Of a stretch of 64,000 nucleotides of DNA, positions 27,126 through 36,660 are shown piece after piece; within the stretch, counting starts at the first letter, position 1; each line of letters opens with the position of its first letter. Both the position numbers and the translations under genes were made by a program. This DNA comes from Firmicutes bacterium AM31-12AC (lineage in GTDB: Bacteria > Bacillota > Clostridia > Lachnospirales > Lachnospiraceae): positions 62,001-126,000 of the forward strand of contig QUJA01000001.1 in NCBI GenBank assembly GCA_003480425.1, written 5' to 3'. The notes below the pieces were generated by a model. The model made no database searches. It saw only the letters and a program-made list of their open reading frames with translations, and was not told where the DNA came from.

Positions 27126-28445
27126 TTAAATTCGTGTTTCAACGAAAATTTCATATAAAGCACGAATTGCATTTTTAAAATCATCATGTCTTACACCGAC
27201 GATGATGTTAAGCTCGCTTGAACCCTGATCGATCATCTTTACATTGATATGTGCATGTGCCAATGCAGAGAAAATACGACCTGCTGTTCCGCGTGTTGCA
27301 CGCATACCACGTCCAACAATTGCAATCAATGCCAAATCTGATTCTAACTCAATGTGATCTGGTTTAACCGCCTTATGAATCTCTGAAAGTACTTTCTGTT
27401 CTTTCTCTTCAAATTCATCTTTGTGTACAAAAATTGTCATTGTATCGATTCCTGATGGCATATGTTCGATAGAAATATCATTATCTTCAAACACTTGCAG
27501 TACCTTACGACAAAATCCAATTTCTGAGTTCATCATTGCTTTTTCAATTGTTACAGAAGCAAAACCATCTGTACCTGCAATTCCTGTAATTGTATATTTA
27601 GGCTGTCTGCATGTTCCCTCTACAATCAGCGTACCTTTATCTTCCGGTGCGTTTGTATTACGAATATTGATAGGGATTCCTACTTTTCTTACTGGGAAAA
27701 TGGCATCTTCATGTAATACACTTGCTCCCATATATGACAACTCTCTAAGTTCTTTGTATGTAATTGTATCAATTGGCTTTGGATTTTTTACAATTCTTGG
27801 ATCTGCAATCAAGCATCCTGATACATCCGTCCAGTTCTCATACAAATCTGCTGAAACAGCCAGTGCAACAAGTGAACCTGTAATATCAGAACCGCCTCTT
27901 GAAAATGTAACAATTCTTCCAGCTTCAGTTGCTCCGTAGAATCCAGGGATTACAGCCCCTTTTGATTCTTTCAGTCTTTCTGCAAGCAATTCATTTGTAG
28001 TGTCATCATCAAATGTCCCATCTTCGTTAAATCGGATTACTTCTGCTGCATCAACAAATTCAAATCCGAGATATGCTGCCATAATCTTACCATTTAAAAA
28101 TTCGCCTCTTGACGCTGCATACTCTCTGCCGATTTTCTTTCCGAAATCTTCACGGATCGTTTCAAACTCTTTATCTAAAGATAATGTCAGATTCAGTCCT
28201 TCTATGATTTCCTGATATCGTGCATGAATATCGTCTAATTGATTTACAAATTTTTTTTCTCGGATCGCCGCTCCATAACAGCTGTATAACATGTCTGTTA
28301 CTTTTATATCATTTGAAAATCTTTTTCCTGGTGCAGACGGAACCACAAATTTTCTTGATTCATCCGCGCGAATAATCTTTCCGACTTTCTTAAACTGTTC
28401 TGCGCTTGCCAGTGAACTTCCACCAAATTTTACTACTTTTTTCAT
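27126..28445 (-). CDS. Aspartate kinase
   Basis: Phosphorylates aspartate, the entry to lysine, threonine and methionine synthesis. The kinase signature VKFGGSSLA is at the N-terminus, SRGGSDITGSLVA forms part of the active site, and two ACT domains occupy the last 150 residues (ITGIAGTDGFASVTIEK and ALIAIVGRGM). Start at the ATG at 28445 because GGAGG lies 7 bases upstream; the TTG two codons earlier is within 1 base of it. 439 residues. No lysine riboswitch fits in the leader of about 110 bases. Confidence 0.95.
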   Translation of the reverse strand: MKKVVKFGGSSLASAEQFKKVGKIIRADESRKFVVPSAPGKRFSNDIKVTDMLYSCYGAAIREKKFVNQLDDIHARYQEIIEGLNLTLSLDKEFETIREDFGKKIGREYAASRGEFLNGKIMAAYLGFEFVDAAEVIRFNEDGTFDDDTTNELLAERLKESKGAVIPGFYGATEAGRIVTFSRGGSDITGSLVALAVSADLYENWTDVSGCLIADPRIVKNPKPIDTITYKELRELSYMGASVLHEDAIFPVRKVGIPINIRNTNAPEDKGTLIVEGTCRQPKYTITGIAGTDGFASVTIEKAMMNSEIGFCRKVLQVFEDNDISIEHMPSGIDTMTIFVHKDEFEEKEQKVLSEIHKAVKPDHIELESDLALIAIVGRGMRATRGTAGRIFSALAHAHINVKMIDQGSSELNIIVGVRHDDFKNAIRALYEIFVETRI

Positions 28446-28558
28446 TTTCAATCCTCCAACGTACTGTTGTATACATACTTACAACACTTTATCATCCTGT
28501 TCTGTTCGGAAGCATTGGTTTACTTCTTCATGAATGCAAGGTGCATCCGCAGTTCAAC

Positions 28559-28587
28559 ATTATAACTGCTAAATTCAAAGTTGTAAA
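28559..28587 (-). promoter_or_regulatory. Aspartate kinase promoter
   Basis: Minus-strand TTTACA (28582-28587) and TATAAT (28559-28564), 17-base spacer; leader about 107 bases with no clear riboswitch fold. Confidence 0.65.
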
Positions 28588-28595
28588 TCCACTTT

Positions 28596-29078
28596 TTAAT
28601 GAAAAATAATATCTGCAAACTCTGCATTTGCAGCTTTTTTCAAATTTTCGGGTGCAAGTTTTAACTGCATTCCGATTTTTCCACCACTTACGTAGATTTC
28701 TTCCAGGCTCTTTGCTGAGCTGTCTATCACTGTCGGAAACTGCTTTTTCATGCCAATCGCAGTACATCCGCCGCGAACATATCCGGTCACTTTAGTAATG
28801 TCTTTTACATGCAGCATTTCAACTGATTTTTCATGTACTGCCTTTGCTGCCTCTTTGAGATTTAATTCTTTTTCTATTGGAATCACAAAAACATAATGCT
28901 CTCCGCTCTTACCGGTTGTAACTAATGTCTTATATACCTGTTCATGTGACAGCCCGATTTGTTCTGCTGTCTGCACGCCACTGACAAATTCATCGCATTC
29001 ATAAGTTTCATATTCATATGGTATTTTTAATCGGTCTAACAAACGCATTGCGTTGGTTTTTAATTCTTTCTTACTCAT
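28596..29078 (-). CDS. ybaK: YbaK/EbsC-type Cys-tRNA(Pro) deacylase
   Basis: A 160-residue trans-editing enzyme that clears cysteine mis-attached to tRNA-Pro. The family core is visible in VYKTLVTTGKSGEHYVFVIP and YVRGGCTAIGMKKQFPTVID. The start is placed at the ATG at 29078, 6 bases after a GGAG, overlapping the stop of the RNase gene by 4 bp (ATGA). The longer frame contains that ribosome site as codons and is unlikely. Confidence 0.92.
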   Translation of the reverse strand: MSKKELKTNAMRLLDRLKIPYEYETYECDEFVSGVQTAEQIGLSHEQVYKTLVTTGKSGEHYVFVIPIEKELNLKEAAKAVHEKSVEMLHVKDITKVTGYVRGGCTAIGMKKQFPTVIDSSAKSLEEIYVSGGKIGMQLKLAPENLKKAANAEFADIIFH

Positions 29079-30268
29079 CTTTTTCTCCAACATTCATATA
29101 ATGGTTTTCGTACTTTTTTTCTTGTAATTTCCATAAGCTGTAATCCTGTTACATCTACCACTGTTGTCTGAACAGGATCCTTGCCACACAGGATACGCAT
29201 TTCTTTAATTAACTGCTGCATCAATTCATCGTCATCCATATTTATAAAGTCAACCAGTATAATTCCGGAAATATTTCGAAGTCGAAGCTGTTTTGCAATC
29301 TCTTGTGCTGCCTCCAGATTTAATTTCAAATAAGTTTCCGGCGTCTTTTTCTTCGAAACACATTTTCCTGAATTCACATCAATTACTGTCAGTGCCTCTG
29401 TTGGCTGTATCACAAGATATCCGCCATGCTTAAGCCAAACACGTTCATTCATTGCCCTGTCTCTGATTGTATGTAGATTATATAAACTTGAAAGCGACAG
29501 CTTATCATTTTCATAAAAATGTAATATTTCTAATAATTCCGGCTGTTCTTTTTCAAAATATGACCGCACTTCTTCATATAAATCTTCGCATTCCACCTGG
29601 ATTTCTGACAAACCATTCGTATACACATTTTTAAATCCTGACAAATATGGCTGCATAGCCATCTCTAAGCAAGAATAACAGGTTCTATGTACTGCATGCT
29701 CTTTAATTGATTCATATCGTCTCTTCAACTGCTCAATCTCATCCAGAACAATATCAAATGGAACATCTTTTGCATTCGTCCGCACAATAATCCCATATTC
29801 TTCATTCGCAAGATCTCCAAGCTTTCGCCTGTACTCTTCACGTTCTGATTTTGCCAGCTTTGCAGATACTCCGATTCTTGTGTTGCCCGATGTCAAAACT
29901 GCATATCTGCCTGTAAAATTCAGATTACTGCTCACCGTAGGTGCCTTTGTTTTTACCGCCTCTCGGCTTATCTGAACCACAAGCTCATCTCCGATACACA
30001 ATGGTTTCTTTCCGATTTTATTTGTAAATAGTGCAGTCTCAGCCTGACTCATATCGTAATAGCAGTTTACGCCTCCAATATCAATAAAAGCCGCTCCGAT
30101 ATTGGCTACAATATTCTGCACCTTACCAATATAAATATTCCCCAGCACAGGAGTTTGTTGCTCTGTCTGCTCCATATCATTACAATGAATTTCAATTATT
30201 TCATCATTCTCTTGAAAATATGTCCAAACAATTCCATCTTCTCTTGTCATGAGAATTTTTCGTTCCAT
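29075..30268 (-). CDS. rng: RNase E/G family endoribonuclease
   Basis: A 397-residue ribonuclease. The embedded S1 domain starts near NIYIGKVQNIVANIGAAFID; catalytic acidic residues lie in VIDVNSGKC and ILVDFINMDDDE. The protein ends shortly after TRKKVRKPL, so it lacks the Zn-link CPxC segment and small domain of E. coli RNase G and the scaffold tail of RNase E. The start is at 30268; the 38 upstream codons of the longer frame overlap the preceding gene and have no homology. Unlike many Firmicutes, rplU-rpmA do not follow it. Confidence 0.92.
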   Translation of the reverse strand: MERKILMTREDGIVWTYFQENDEIIEIHCNDMEQTEQQTPVLGNIYIGKVQNIVANIGAAFIDIGGVNCYYDMSQAETALFTNKIGKKPLCIGDELVVQISREAVKTKAPTVSSNLNFTGRYAVLTSGNTRIGVSAKLAKSEREEYRRKLGDLANEEYGIIVRTNAKDVPFDIVLDEIEQLKRRYESIKEHAVHRTCYSCLEMAMQPYLSGFKNVYTNGLSEIQVECEDLYEEVRSYFEKEQPELLEILHFYENDKLSLSSLYNLHTIRDRAMNERVWLKHGGYLVIQPTEALTVIDVNSGKCVSKKKTPETYLKLNLEAAQEIAKQLRLRNISGIILVDFINMDDDELMQQLIKEMRILCGKDPVQTTVVDVTGLQLMEITRKKVRKPLYECWRKR

Positions 30269-30276
30269 CTTCTTCA

Positions 30277-31026
30277 CTACTTTCCTACAATTTCTTTTCC
30301 AAGGTTCTCTAAGGAAACCAGATTCCGCGGTTGTCCCTCTTCTGCTGTATTTGCATACATTTCCATTCGATGATATGCACATGTTACATCGGACTCTTTG
30401 ATTCCTGCAAAATTCAAAAATGCAGACATAACCAAATCAGGTTTTAAATTTTCTACACTTCCTGCCGCAAGTTGAAGTGCAACCACACGGGTATCTGTCG
30501 GACTCTCGAAACAATCCGAACAATTATTTTGCATTTTCATCTGATAGATCATCGGTCGAATATCTACGACTTTTTCGCTTCTTTTCGTTTGTTTCAAAAC
30601 TTCAATCTGATCCTGAGCTATAAAATTTTGAACCAGTTCTTCTAAATTATCCGGAAACAATCCTTTTCTAAGTCCTACCAGATAATCTGCTGCTGCAACA
30701 ATTGCCATACCGGTGGCTTTCTTTTCTTCTGCAATCTGACGAAAACTAAGTACTTCAATTCCCTCTACACCAACTTCATTCATCTGACGTACAGCCTTTT
30801 CACTTTCAATTGGCTCTGTAAGTTCAATGTCAAAATACTCACCCTCACTAGTCAATCCGATTCCAAGCGGGCTTGCAAATGACATAATCATATGTGGACT
30901 ATAGCCTCCTGTAAATGCAATTGGAATTTGTGCGCGACGCATAACCTTCTGAAAATAACGCATAACATCCAGATGTCCGATAAAACGAAGTGCACCATAT
31001 TTTTTAAATTTAATTCTTGCCTTCAT
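30277..31026 (-). CDS. DUF2344 (TIGR03936) radical-SAM-linked protein
   Basis: A 249-residue protein of the family always found beside or fused to the TIGR03960 radical SAM protein, as here. Conserved features are RFIGHLDVMRYFQK near residue 15 and FTGGYSPHMIMSFASPLGIG. Its biochemical role is unknown. The ATG at 31026 is preceded by GGAGGAGGTG; the gene overlaps the radical SAM gene by 17 bp and is 8 bases from the RNase gene, so they are translationally linked. Confidence 0.92.
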   Translation of the reverse strand: MKARIKFKKYGALRFIGHLDVMRYFQKVMRRAQIPIAFTGGYSPHMIMSFASPLGIGLTSEGEYFDIELTEPIESEKAVRQMNEVGVEGIEVLSFRQIAEEKKATGMAIVAAADYLVGLRKGLFPDNLEELVQNFIAQDQIEVLKQTKRSEKVVDIRPMIYQMKMQNNCSDCFESPTDTRVVALQLAAGSVENLKPDLVMSAFLNFAGIKESDVTCAYHRMEMYANTAEEGQPRNLVSLENLGKEIVGK

Positions 31027-32875
31027 AACAGACACCTCCTCCAAACTGTGCTGCCCCGCAGCCTGAACACTGCTGACGGCAGTTCGGTGTTACCTCTCCA
31101 TTCATGGCACGATTCCATTCTCTTTCTAAGAACTTTCTCGTCACACCTATATCAATGAAATCCCAAGGGAATAATTCATCCATCTCACGTTTACGTAAAT
31201 TATAAAATGCCGGATCGATTCCGGTATTCTCAAAAGCCTGCATCCATAACTCATTGTTAAAGCTTTCTGACCAAGAATCATACAGACATCCTAAACGATA
31301 CGCTTCCTCTAATACTTTTGCTGTTTTTCTATCACCTCTTGCAAATACACCTTCCAACACAGTTAAATCTGCTTCATGCCAGTTGTATTTCAAACTCTTA
31401 CGGTTCAACTGTTCCTGAAATTCATGTCGTACTATATGTGCACGTTCAATATATTCCTCTGCTGTACACATTTGTGCCCACTGAAATGGCGTAAACGGCT
31501 TTGGTACAAAGAATGAAGAACTTGCTGTAATCTGGCATTTACCATGACGTTCTTCTTTCGGAATCTCATAATAACGTCTTGCTACTCTCTCTGACAAATG
31601 TGCAATTTCTTTCATATCTTCTTCTGTCTCTCCTGGAAGACCAAGCATAAAATAAAGCTTTACTTTTGTCCAGCCGCCTTCAAATGCCTGTCCTGCACCA
31701 TTGATAATATCATCTTCTGTCAGTCCTTTATTGATAACATTTCTCATTCGTTGAGAACCAGCCTCCGGTGCAAATGTCAGACTGCTCTTTCGGATATCCT
31801 GAACCTTGCTCATAACATCTAATGAAAATGCATCAATTCGAAGAGACGGAAGTGAGATATTAATCCCTTTTCCCGGAAATTCCTCAATTAAGAAATTAAC
31901 CAGTTCTTCTAGCTGTGAATAATCACTGGAGCTCAACGAACTCAGTGAAATTTCTTCATGTCCGGTGCTATCTAACATTGTTCTTGCATATTCTTTTAAT
32001 GTCTCTACATTACGTTCGCGAACCGGTCTGTAAATCATGCCTGCCTGACAGAAACGACACCCTCTGATACATCCACGCTGGATTTCAAGAACCACTCTGT
32101 CCTGTGTAGCTTTTATATATGGAACAACAGGCTTCATCGGATATGTCGTATCTGTCACATCCATAACGACCTGTTTTCTCACTTTTGCAGGCGCATGCTC
32201 ATTTATTCTATGAAATGCTTTTAAAGTCCCATCCTCGTTATATTCCGGCTCATAGAACTGTGGCACATAAATTCCTTCAATCCCGGCTGCCATTTCCAAA
32301 AATTCTTTTCTGCTCTTTCCTTCTGACTTGCATTTTTTATATGTATCTAACAGTTCATCATATACTGTTTCTCCCTCACCTATATAAAATAAATCAAAGA
32401 AATCTGCAAGTGGTTCCGGATTGTAAGCACACGGACCGCCTCCAATCACAATAGGATCTTCCTCTGTTCGTTCTGTACTATGAAGCGGAATCTGACTCAA
32501 TTCTAATACCTGCAAAATATTTGTGTAACACATTTCAAACTGAATCGTAATTCCAAGAAAATCAAAATTTTTAACAGGTTCCTGAGATTCCAGTGCGAAT
32601 AACGGAATCTGTTCTTCTCTCATAATCTTATCAAGATCTGTCCATGGAGAATACACACGTTCACACCAGACATCTTCTCTTCGATTAAACATATCATACA
32701 AAATCTGTATACCCAGATGTGACATTCCAATTTCGTATACATCTGGAAAACACATGGCAAAGCGCACATCTATATTCTCTTTATCTTTCATAACCGAGTT
32801 CACTTCCCCTCCGATATAACGGGCAGGCTTCTCGATTTTCATTAATATCTCATCATCTAATGCTAGTTTTCTCAT
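31010..32875 (-). CDS. TIGR03960-type B12-binding radical SAM protein
   Basis: A 621-residue protein. The N-terminal half has a B12-binding-like fold (CFPDVYEIGMSHLGIQILYD; IVIGGGPCAYNPEPLA). The radical SAM core carries the 4Fe-4S motif CIRGCRFC (about residue 275), and near the C-terminus there is a CRQQCSGCG cluster. Substrate unknown. First gene of a four-gene operon ending with ybaK. AAGGAGG directly precedes the ATG. Confidence 0.93.
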   Translation of the reverse strand: MRKLALDDEILMKIEKPARYIGGEVNSVMKDKENIDVRFAMCFPDVYEIGMSHLGIQILYDMFNRREDVWCERVYSPWTDLDKIMREEQIPLFALESQEPVKNFDFLGITIQFEMCYTNILQVLELSQIPLHSTERTEEDPIVIGGGPCAYNPEPLADFFDLFYIGEGETVYDELLDTYKKCKSEGKSRKEFLEMAAGIEGIYVPQFYEPEYNEDGTLKAFHRINEHAPAKVRKQVVMDVTDTTYPMKPVVPYIKATQDRVVLEIQRGCIRGCRFCQAGMIYRPVRERNVETLKEYARTMLDSTGHEEISLSSLSSSDYSQLEELVNFLIEEFPGKGINISLPSLRIDAFSLDVMSKVQDIRKSSLTFAPEAGSQRMRNVINKGLTEDDIINGAGQAFEGGWTKVKLYFMLGLPGETEEDMKEIAHLSERVARRYYEIPKEERHGKCQITASSSFFVPKPFTPFQWAQMCTAEEYIERAHIVRHEFQEQLNRKSLKYNWHEADLTVLEGVFARGDRKTAKVLEEAYRLGCLYDSWSESFNNELWMQAFENTGIDPAFYNLRKREMDELFPWDFIDIGVTRKFLEREWNRAMNGEVTPNCRQQCSGCGAAQFGGGVCYEGKN

Positions 32876-32914
32876 GAAGTCCTCCTTTTATTTTTTGTAA
32901 AAGTCACTTGTTTA

Positions 32915-32943
32915 ATCATAGCTTTTAGTTGAAAAATTTGCAA
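32915..32943 (-). promoter_or_regulatory. Promoter of the radical SAM-DUF2344-rng-ybaK operon
   Basis: Minus-strand TTGCAA (32938-32943) and TATGAT (32915-32920) with 17 bases between. Confidence 0.55.
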
Positions 32944-32983
32944 CCTCTATTTCCAATTTACTATGATTGAGCAAATTGATATT

Positions 32984-33289
32984 TTACTGTCCAATAAAAG
33001 AGCTGTATAAAAACGTTTTTCCAATCTGATTAACAATCTGAGTGCTAGTTACATTGATAATCTTCACATCCTCTTGTTTCATCCATACAAATCCGGCAAA
33101 ACATATAATTGCAATGACGCATCTCAGCTGAAAAGTACTTTTTTCTGTTCGTTCTTCTTTTGCGTAAAGTGATTGATAGCTATTTCTATATCTCGGATGT
33201 ATTGCCGGAATATCCCATCCCTGATATTGCTTTACTCCTCTCACCTGGTGTAATAATTGTTTTCTGCGTTCTTCCGTTTCACTGAGCAT
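32984..33289 (-). CDS. Hypothetical membrane-anchored protein, 101 aa
   Basis: Not recognised. A polar, basic N-terminal segment of about 55 residues is followed by one hydrophobic helix (about 58-72) and a short C-terminal part predicted outside the cell. GGAGG lies 7 bases before the ATG. It lies downstream of the his operon terminator and upstream of the radical SAM operon. It resembles small bitopic proteins found singly in Lachnospiraceae genomes. Confidence 0.65.
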   Translation of the reverse strand: MLSETEERRKQLLHQVRGVKQYQGWDIPAIHPRYRNSYQSLYAKEERTEKSTFQLRCVIAIICFAGFVWMKQEDVKIINVTSTQIVNQIGKTFLYSSFIGQ

Positions 33290-33301
33290 AAAAACACCTC
33301 C

Positions 33302-33350
33302 AAAAAAGACATAGTATACCGTATTCCCTACTGCATACTATGTCTTTTTT
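33302..33350 (-). terminator. Terminator of the his operon
   Basis: A 16-bp perfect inverted repeat (33302-33317 and 33335-33350) with T-tracts on both strands. Confidence 0.85.
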
Positions 33351-33384
33351 TTGTTCACTAGAACTATCTGTACAAATCGTTTTT

Positions 33385-34668
33385 CTATCTTTCAGAAAGT
33401 TCCTTTGTAATATCTTCCCATGTGATTCCGCGTTCAACCATCAGCACCATCATATGATATAAGAAATCAGAAATTTCATACTTGACTTCTTCCTGATTTG
33501 GATTCTTTGCAGCGATTACAATCTCTGTTGCCTCTTCTCCAACTTTCTTTAAAATCTTATCCAGACCTTTATCAAAAAGATAATTCGTATAAGAACCTTC
33601 TTTTGGATTTTTCTTTCTGTCCACTATCGTATTATATACTGCCTCAAAAATCTGAAGAGGATTCTTTTGCTCGACATCATTTCCTACGATTGGCTTAAAG
33701 AAACAAGTTCTGTTTCCAGTATGACATGCTGCTCCTATCTGATGCACTCTTGCTAAAAGAGTATCGTTATCACAATCCGCTGTTAAAGATTTCACATACT
33801 GGTAATGTCCAGAAGTTTCTCCTTTTACCCACTGTGCTTTCCTGCTCCGGCTAAAATATGTCATTTTGCCGGTCATAATCGTATGCTCAAATGCTTCCTT
33901 ATCCATGTATGCAAGCATCAGCACTTCATTTGTCTGATAATCCTGAACAATAACTGGAATTAAACCATCTGAATTTAATTTTAATTCTGAAAAATCCATC
34001 ATACTTTCAAAGGAAGTCATCTGTATTCCTTCTTCTAAACAGACATTTTTAAACTGATTAAAATCCATATCCTGCTGACTGATAAATTTACCAGACACTC
34101 CCTTTACACCCTGTGACTTTAATATTTTCACAATTTCTGCCTGTTCCATTGTGTCTGTCACAACAACACATGGTATATCTGTAATATTCTCTACAGATGC
34201 AAGATCCAAACGATGCATAAATACTAATTCCGAGGTCGATTCATCAATCAGATGCTGGTGCTTAAACAACTGATCAAAATCATTCATAGATACAGCAATA
34301 CGATGTTTGCCAAACCGCTGTGACACTTCTTTTAATAATTCTACAGATATATGTTTTGACATATTTAACATTGCACGTTTTGCACCCGCATATAGAATTT
34401 TTTTCACATCTTCCTGTCGGGAAATATTTCCGCCTACCACCATTGGAATTCCAATAACGCGATTTATCTTTTTCATCAGATCGATCGTCATATCGTGCTC
34501 TTCATCTGAATTGGACAAATCAAATATAAGCAGTTCATCCGCACCATGCTCGCTATACTGCCTTGCCAATTCTACTACGTCTTCTGCAATCACTGTTTTG
34601 TCATCAAACCAGCGAACTGCTTTACCCCCATCGATCAAAATACATGGGGTCAGTCTTTTATAACTCAT
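33385..34668 (-). CDS. hisIE: HisF-like domain fused to HisI-HisE
   Basis: A 427-residue fusion. Residues 236-330 are HisI, phosphoribosyl-AMP cyclohydrolase, with metal ligands around D298-C299-D300 and C315/C322. Residues about 338-425 are HisE, phosphoribosyl-ATP pyrophosphatase, with VGEEATE. These do steps 2 and 3 of histidine synthesis. Residues 1-220 align with the HisA/HisF TIM barrel ([19 protein letters not shown]), but the HisF catalytic positions D11 and D130 are Leu11 and Asn129, so this domain should not be an active cyclase. AGGAG lies 12 bases before the ATG. Last gene of the operon. Confidence 0.93.
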   Translation of the reverse strand: MSYKRLTPCILIDGGKAVRWFDDKTVIAEDVVELARQYSEHGADELLIFDLSNSDEEHDMTIDLMKKINRVIGIPMVVGGNISRQEDVKKILYAGAKRAMLNMSKHISVELLKEVSQRFGKHRIAVSMNDFDQLFKHQHLIDESTSELVFMHRLDLASVENITDIPCVVVTDTMEQAEIVKILKSQGVKGVSGKFISQQDMDFNQFKNVCLEEGIQMTSFESMMDFSELKLNSDGLIPVIVQDYQTNEVLMLAYMDKEAFEHTIMTGKMTYFSRSRKAQWVKGETSGHYQYVKSLTADCDNDTLLARVHQIGAACHTGNRTCFFKPIVGNDVEQKNPLQIFEAVYNTIVDRKKNPKEGSYTNYLFDKGLDKILKKVGEEATEIVIAAKNPNQEEVKYEISDFLYHMMVLMVERGITWEDITKELSER

Positions 34669-34725
34669 GTTATGTTACCACTCCTTTATAAGTGTTACTG
34701 TTATTGAATTCCTCCAAGCAGTAAC

Positions 34726-35316
34726 CTATAAGCTGCCTTTTGTAGACCAGACGTCTTTCATACGAGGCTCTTCCATAGTTGCAGCATCTAACGCTTTCCC
34801 GAATGCTTTGAATAAAGCCTCTGCCATATGATGACTGTTTCCGCCATCCATAATTTTCAAATGCAGATTCATGGCTGCACTGTAACTTACGGCATAAAAG
34901 AATTCTTTGATCATCTCAGTATCTAATCCACCAATATGCTCGGTTGGAAATTCAGCCTGAAAATTCAGATACGGACGACCTGAAAGGTCAATTGCGCAAA
35001 GTGCAAGTGTCTCATCCATTGGAAGCAGGAATGAACCATAACGTTTGATGCCTGCTTTATCTCCCAAAGCTTCTGCGATTGCCTGTCCTAACACAATACC
35101 TGTATCTTCTACAGTATGGTGACAATCCACCTCAAGATCACCAACAACCTTTACATCCAGATCAAACAGTCCATGTCTTGCGAATCCATTTAACATATGA
35201 TCAAAAAACGGAATACCTGTATCAATTTGATTCTTTCCCTGTCCATCTAAATTAATTGTAATTGCAATATCTGTTTCTTTTGTTTTTCTTATACAATTTC
35301 CGATTCTTTTTTCCAC
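34726..35316 (-). CDS. hisB: Imidazoleglycerol-phosphate dehydratase
   Basis: The 196-residue monofunctional IGP dehydratase of histidine synthesis (step 6), with no HisB-N phosphatase domain. Mn-binding His/Glu clusters are visible: FFDHMLNGFARHG, DCHHTVEDTGI and NSHHMAEALFKA. Start is GTG at 35316 with AAGGAG 9 bases upstream. Confidence 0.97.
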   Translation of the reverse strand: MEKRIGNCIRKTKETDIAITINLDGQGKNQIDTGIPFFDHMLNGFARHGLFDLDVKVVGDLEVDCHHTVEDTGIVLGQAIAEALGDKAGIKRYGSFLLPMDETLALCAIDLSGRPYLNFQAEFPTEHIGGLDTEMIKEFFYAVSYSAAMNLHLKIMDGGNSHHMAEALFKAFGKALDAATMEEPRMKDVWSTKGSL

Positions 35317-35370
35317 TGAGATAATCTCCTTATCTACTAATTTCTATTAACAATAATAATATCAGCTCTT

Positions 35371-36660
35371 TTATTCAAATCTTACTTTAATAGAATTTGC
35401 ATGTGCTGTCAGTTGTTCTGCTTCTGCAAATTTTTCAATATCTTCATGAATCTCACTTAACGCATTTCTTGAATAAGAAATGATGCTGGATTTCTTTAAA
35501 AAATCATCCACTGACAATGGAGAAAAGAATTTTGCAGTTCCATTTGTAGGCAGGATATGATTTGGTCCTGCGAAATAATCTCCCAAAGGTTCGCTGCTGT
35601 ATTCTCCGATAAAAATAGCCCCGGCATTGCGAATCTTTGTCATAACATCAAATGGGTTTGCTGTCATAATCTCTAAATGTTCTGATGCAATCTCATTTGC
35701 AGCATCAATTGCATCTTCCATTGTATCTGCAACTAAAATGTGTCCATAATTATCCAGTGATTTCTGAATAATCTCACCTCTGGATAACTCCTGGATAAAT
35801 TTGTCCGTCTCTGCTGATACTTTTTCTGCAAGTTCACTACTTGTTGTCACAAGAATTGCAGAAGCCAGTTCGTCATGTTCTGCCTGAGAGAGCAGATCTG
35901 CTGCGACATAACGTGGATTTGCAGTCTCATCTGCCAAAACAAGAATCTCGCTTGGTCCGGCAATAGAATCAATACTTACATGTCCATATACAGCTTTCTT
36001 TGCAAGTGCGACGTAAATATTACCTGGTCCGACAATCTTATCTACCTTTGGTATACTCTCTGTTCCATACGCAAGTGCTGCAATTGCCTGTGCTCCACCA
36101 ACCTTATAAACTGCTGTTGCTCCTGCTTCTTTTGCAGCAACCAGTGTTGTAGGATTTACCTTTCCGTCTTTTCCGGGAGGTGTCACCATAATGATTTCCT
36201 CAACTCCGGCAACTTTTGCAGGCATAATATTCATCAAAACAGAAGATGGATAAACCGCCTTTCCACCCGGAACATAAACTCCGACACGTTGAAGAGCCGT
36301 AACTTTCTGTCCAAGTATTGTTCCATCCGGTTTACTGTCAAACCAACTATACTGCATTTGTTTTGCATGGTAAGATTCAATATTTTTTAATGCCCTTCTT
36401 ATGATTCTCAGTAACTCTTCATCTACACATTCATAAGCTTCCTTTATCTCTTCTTCAGTCACTTGAATATTCTGTGCGTTAATCACTGCTTTATCAAATT
36501 TCTCAGTATATTCAAATAAGGCAGCATCTCTTTTTTCTTTGACTGTATCCAAGATTTCCTGCACACTTGCTTCATAAGAACCATAGCTGTTCGGACTACG
36601 TTTCAAAAGATCTTCCAGAAGATTTTTCTTCGTATTTTCGTCTAATTTCTCAATTCGCAT
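35371..36660 (-). CDS. hisD: Histidinol dehydrogenase
   Basis: A 429-residue NAD- and Zn-dependent enzyme doing the last two oxidations of histidine synthesis. Motifs DSIAGPSEILVLAD, QAEHDELASA and GPNHILPT (active-site and metal residues) are present. AGGAGG precedes the ATG, which overlaps the end of hisG by 11 bp. Confidence 0.97.
   Translation of the reverse strand: MRIEKLDENTKKNLLEDLLKRSPNSYGSYEASVQEILDTVKEKRDAALFEYTEKFDKAVINAQNIQVTEEEIKEAYECVDEELLRIIRRALKNIESYHAKQMQYSWFDSKPDGTILGQKVTALQRVGVYVPGGKAVYPSSVLMNIMPAKVAGVEEIIMVTPPGKDGKVNPTTLVAAKEAGATAVYKVGGAQAIAALAYGTESIPKVDKIVGPGNIYVALAKKAVYGHVSIDSIAGPSEILVLADETANPRYVAADLLSQAEHDELASAILVTTSSELAEKVSAETDKFIQELSRGEIIQKSLDNYGHILVADTMEDAIDAANEIASEHLEIMTANPFDVMTKIRNAGAIFIGEYSSEPLGDYFAGPNHILPTNGTAKFFSPLSVDDFLKKSSIISYSRNALSEIHEDIEKFAEAEQLTAHANSIKVRFE

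Noticed and set aside
27421..27939. 172-codon plus-strand frame inside the aspartate kinase gene
   Set aside because: Low-complexity Ser/Ile-rich shadow of a well-supported gene on the opposite strand, with no ribosome site.
27126..28600. Lysine riboswitch or T-box upstream of aspartate kinase
   Set aside because: The leader is only about 107 bases and lacks any strong hairpin with T-tract or a T-box motif.
30269..30382. Extra 38-residue N-terminus of RNase G
   Set aside because: It overlaps the upstream gene in another frame, looks unlike the family start and has no ribosome site.
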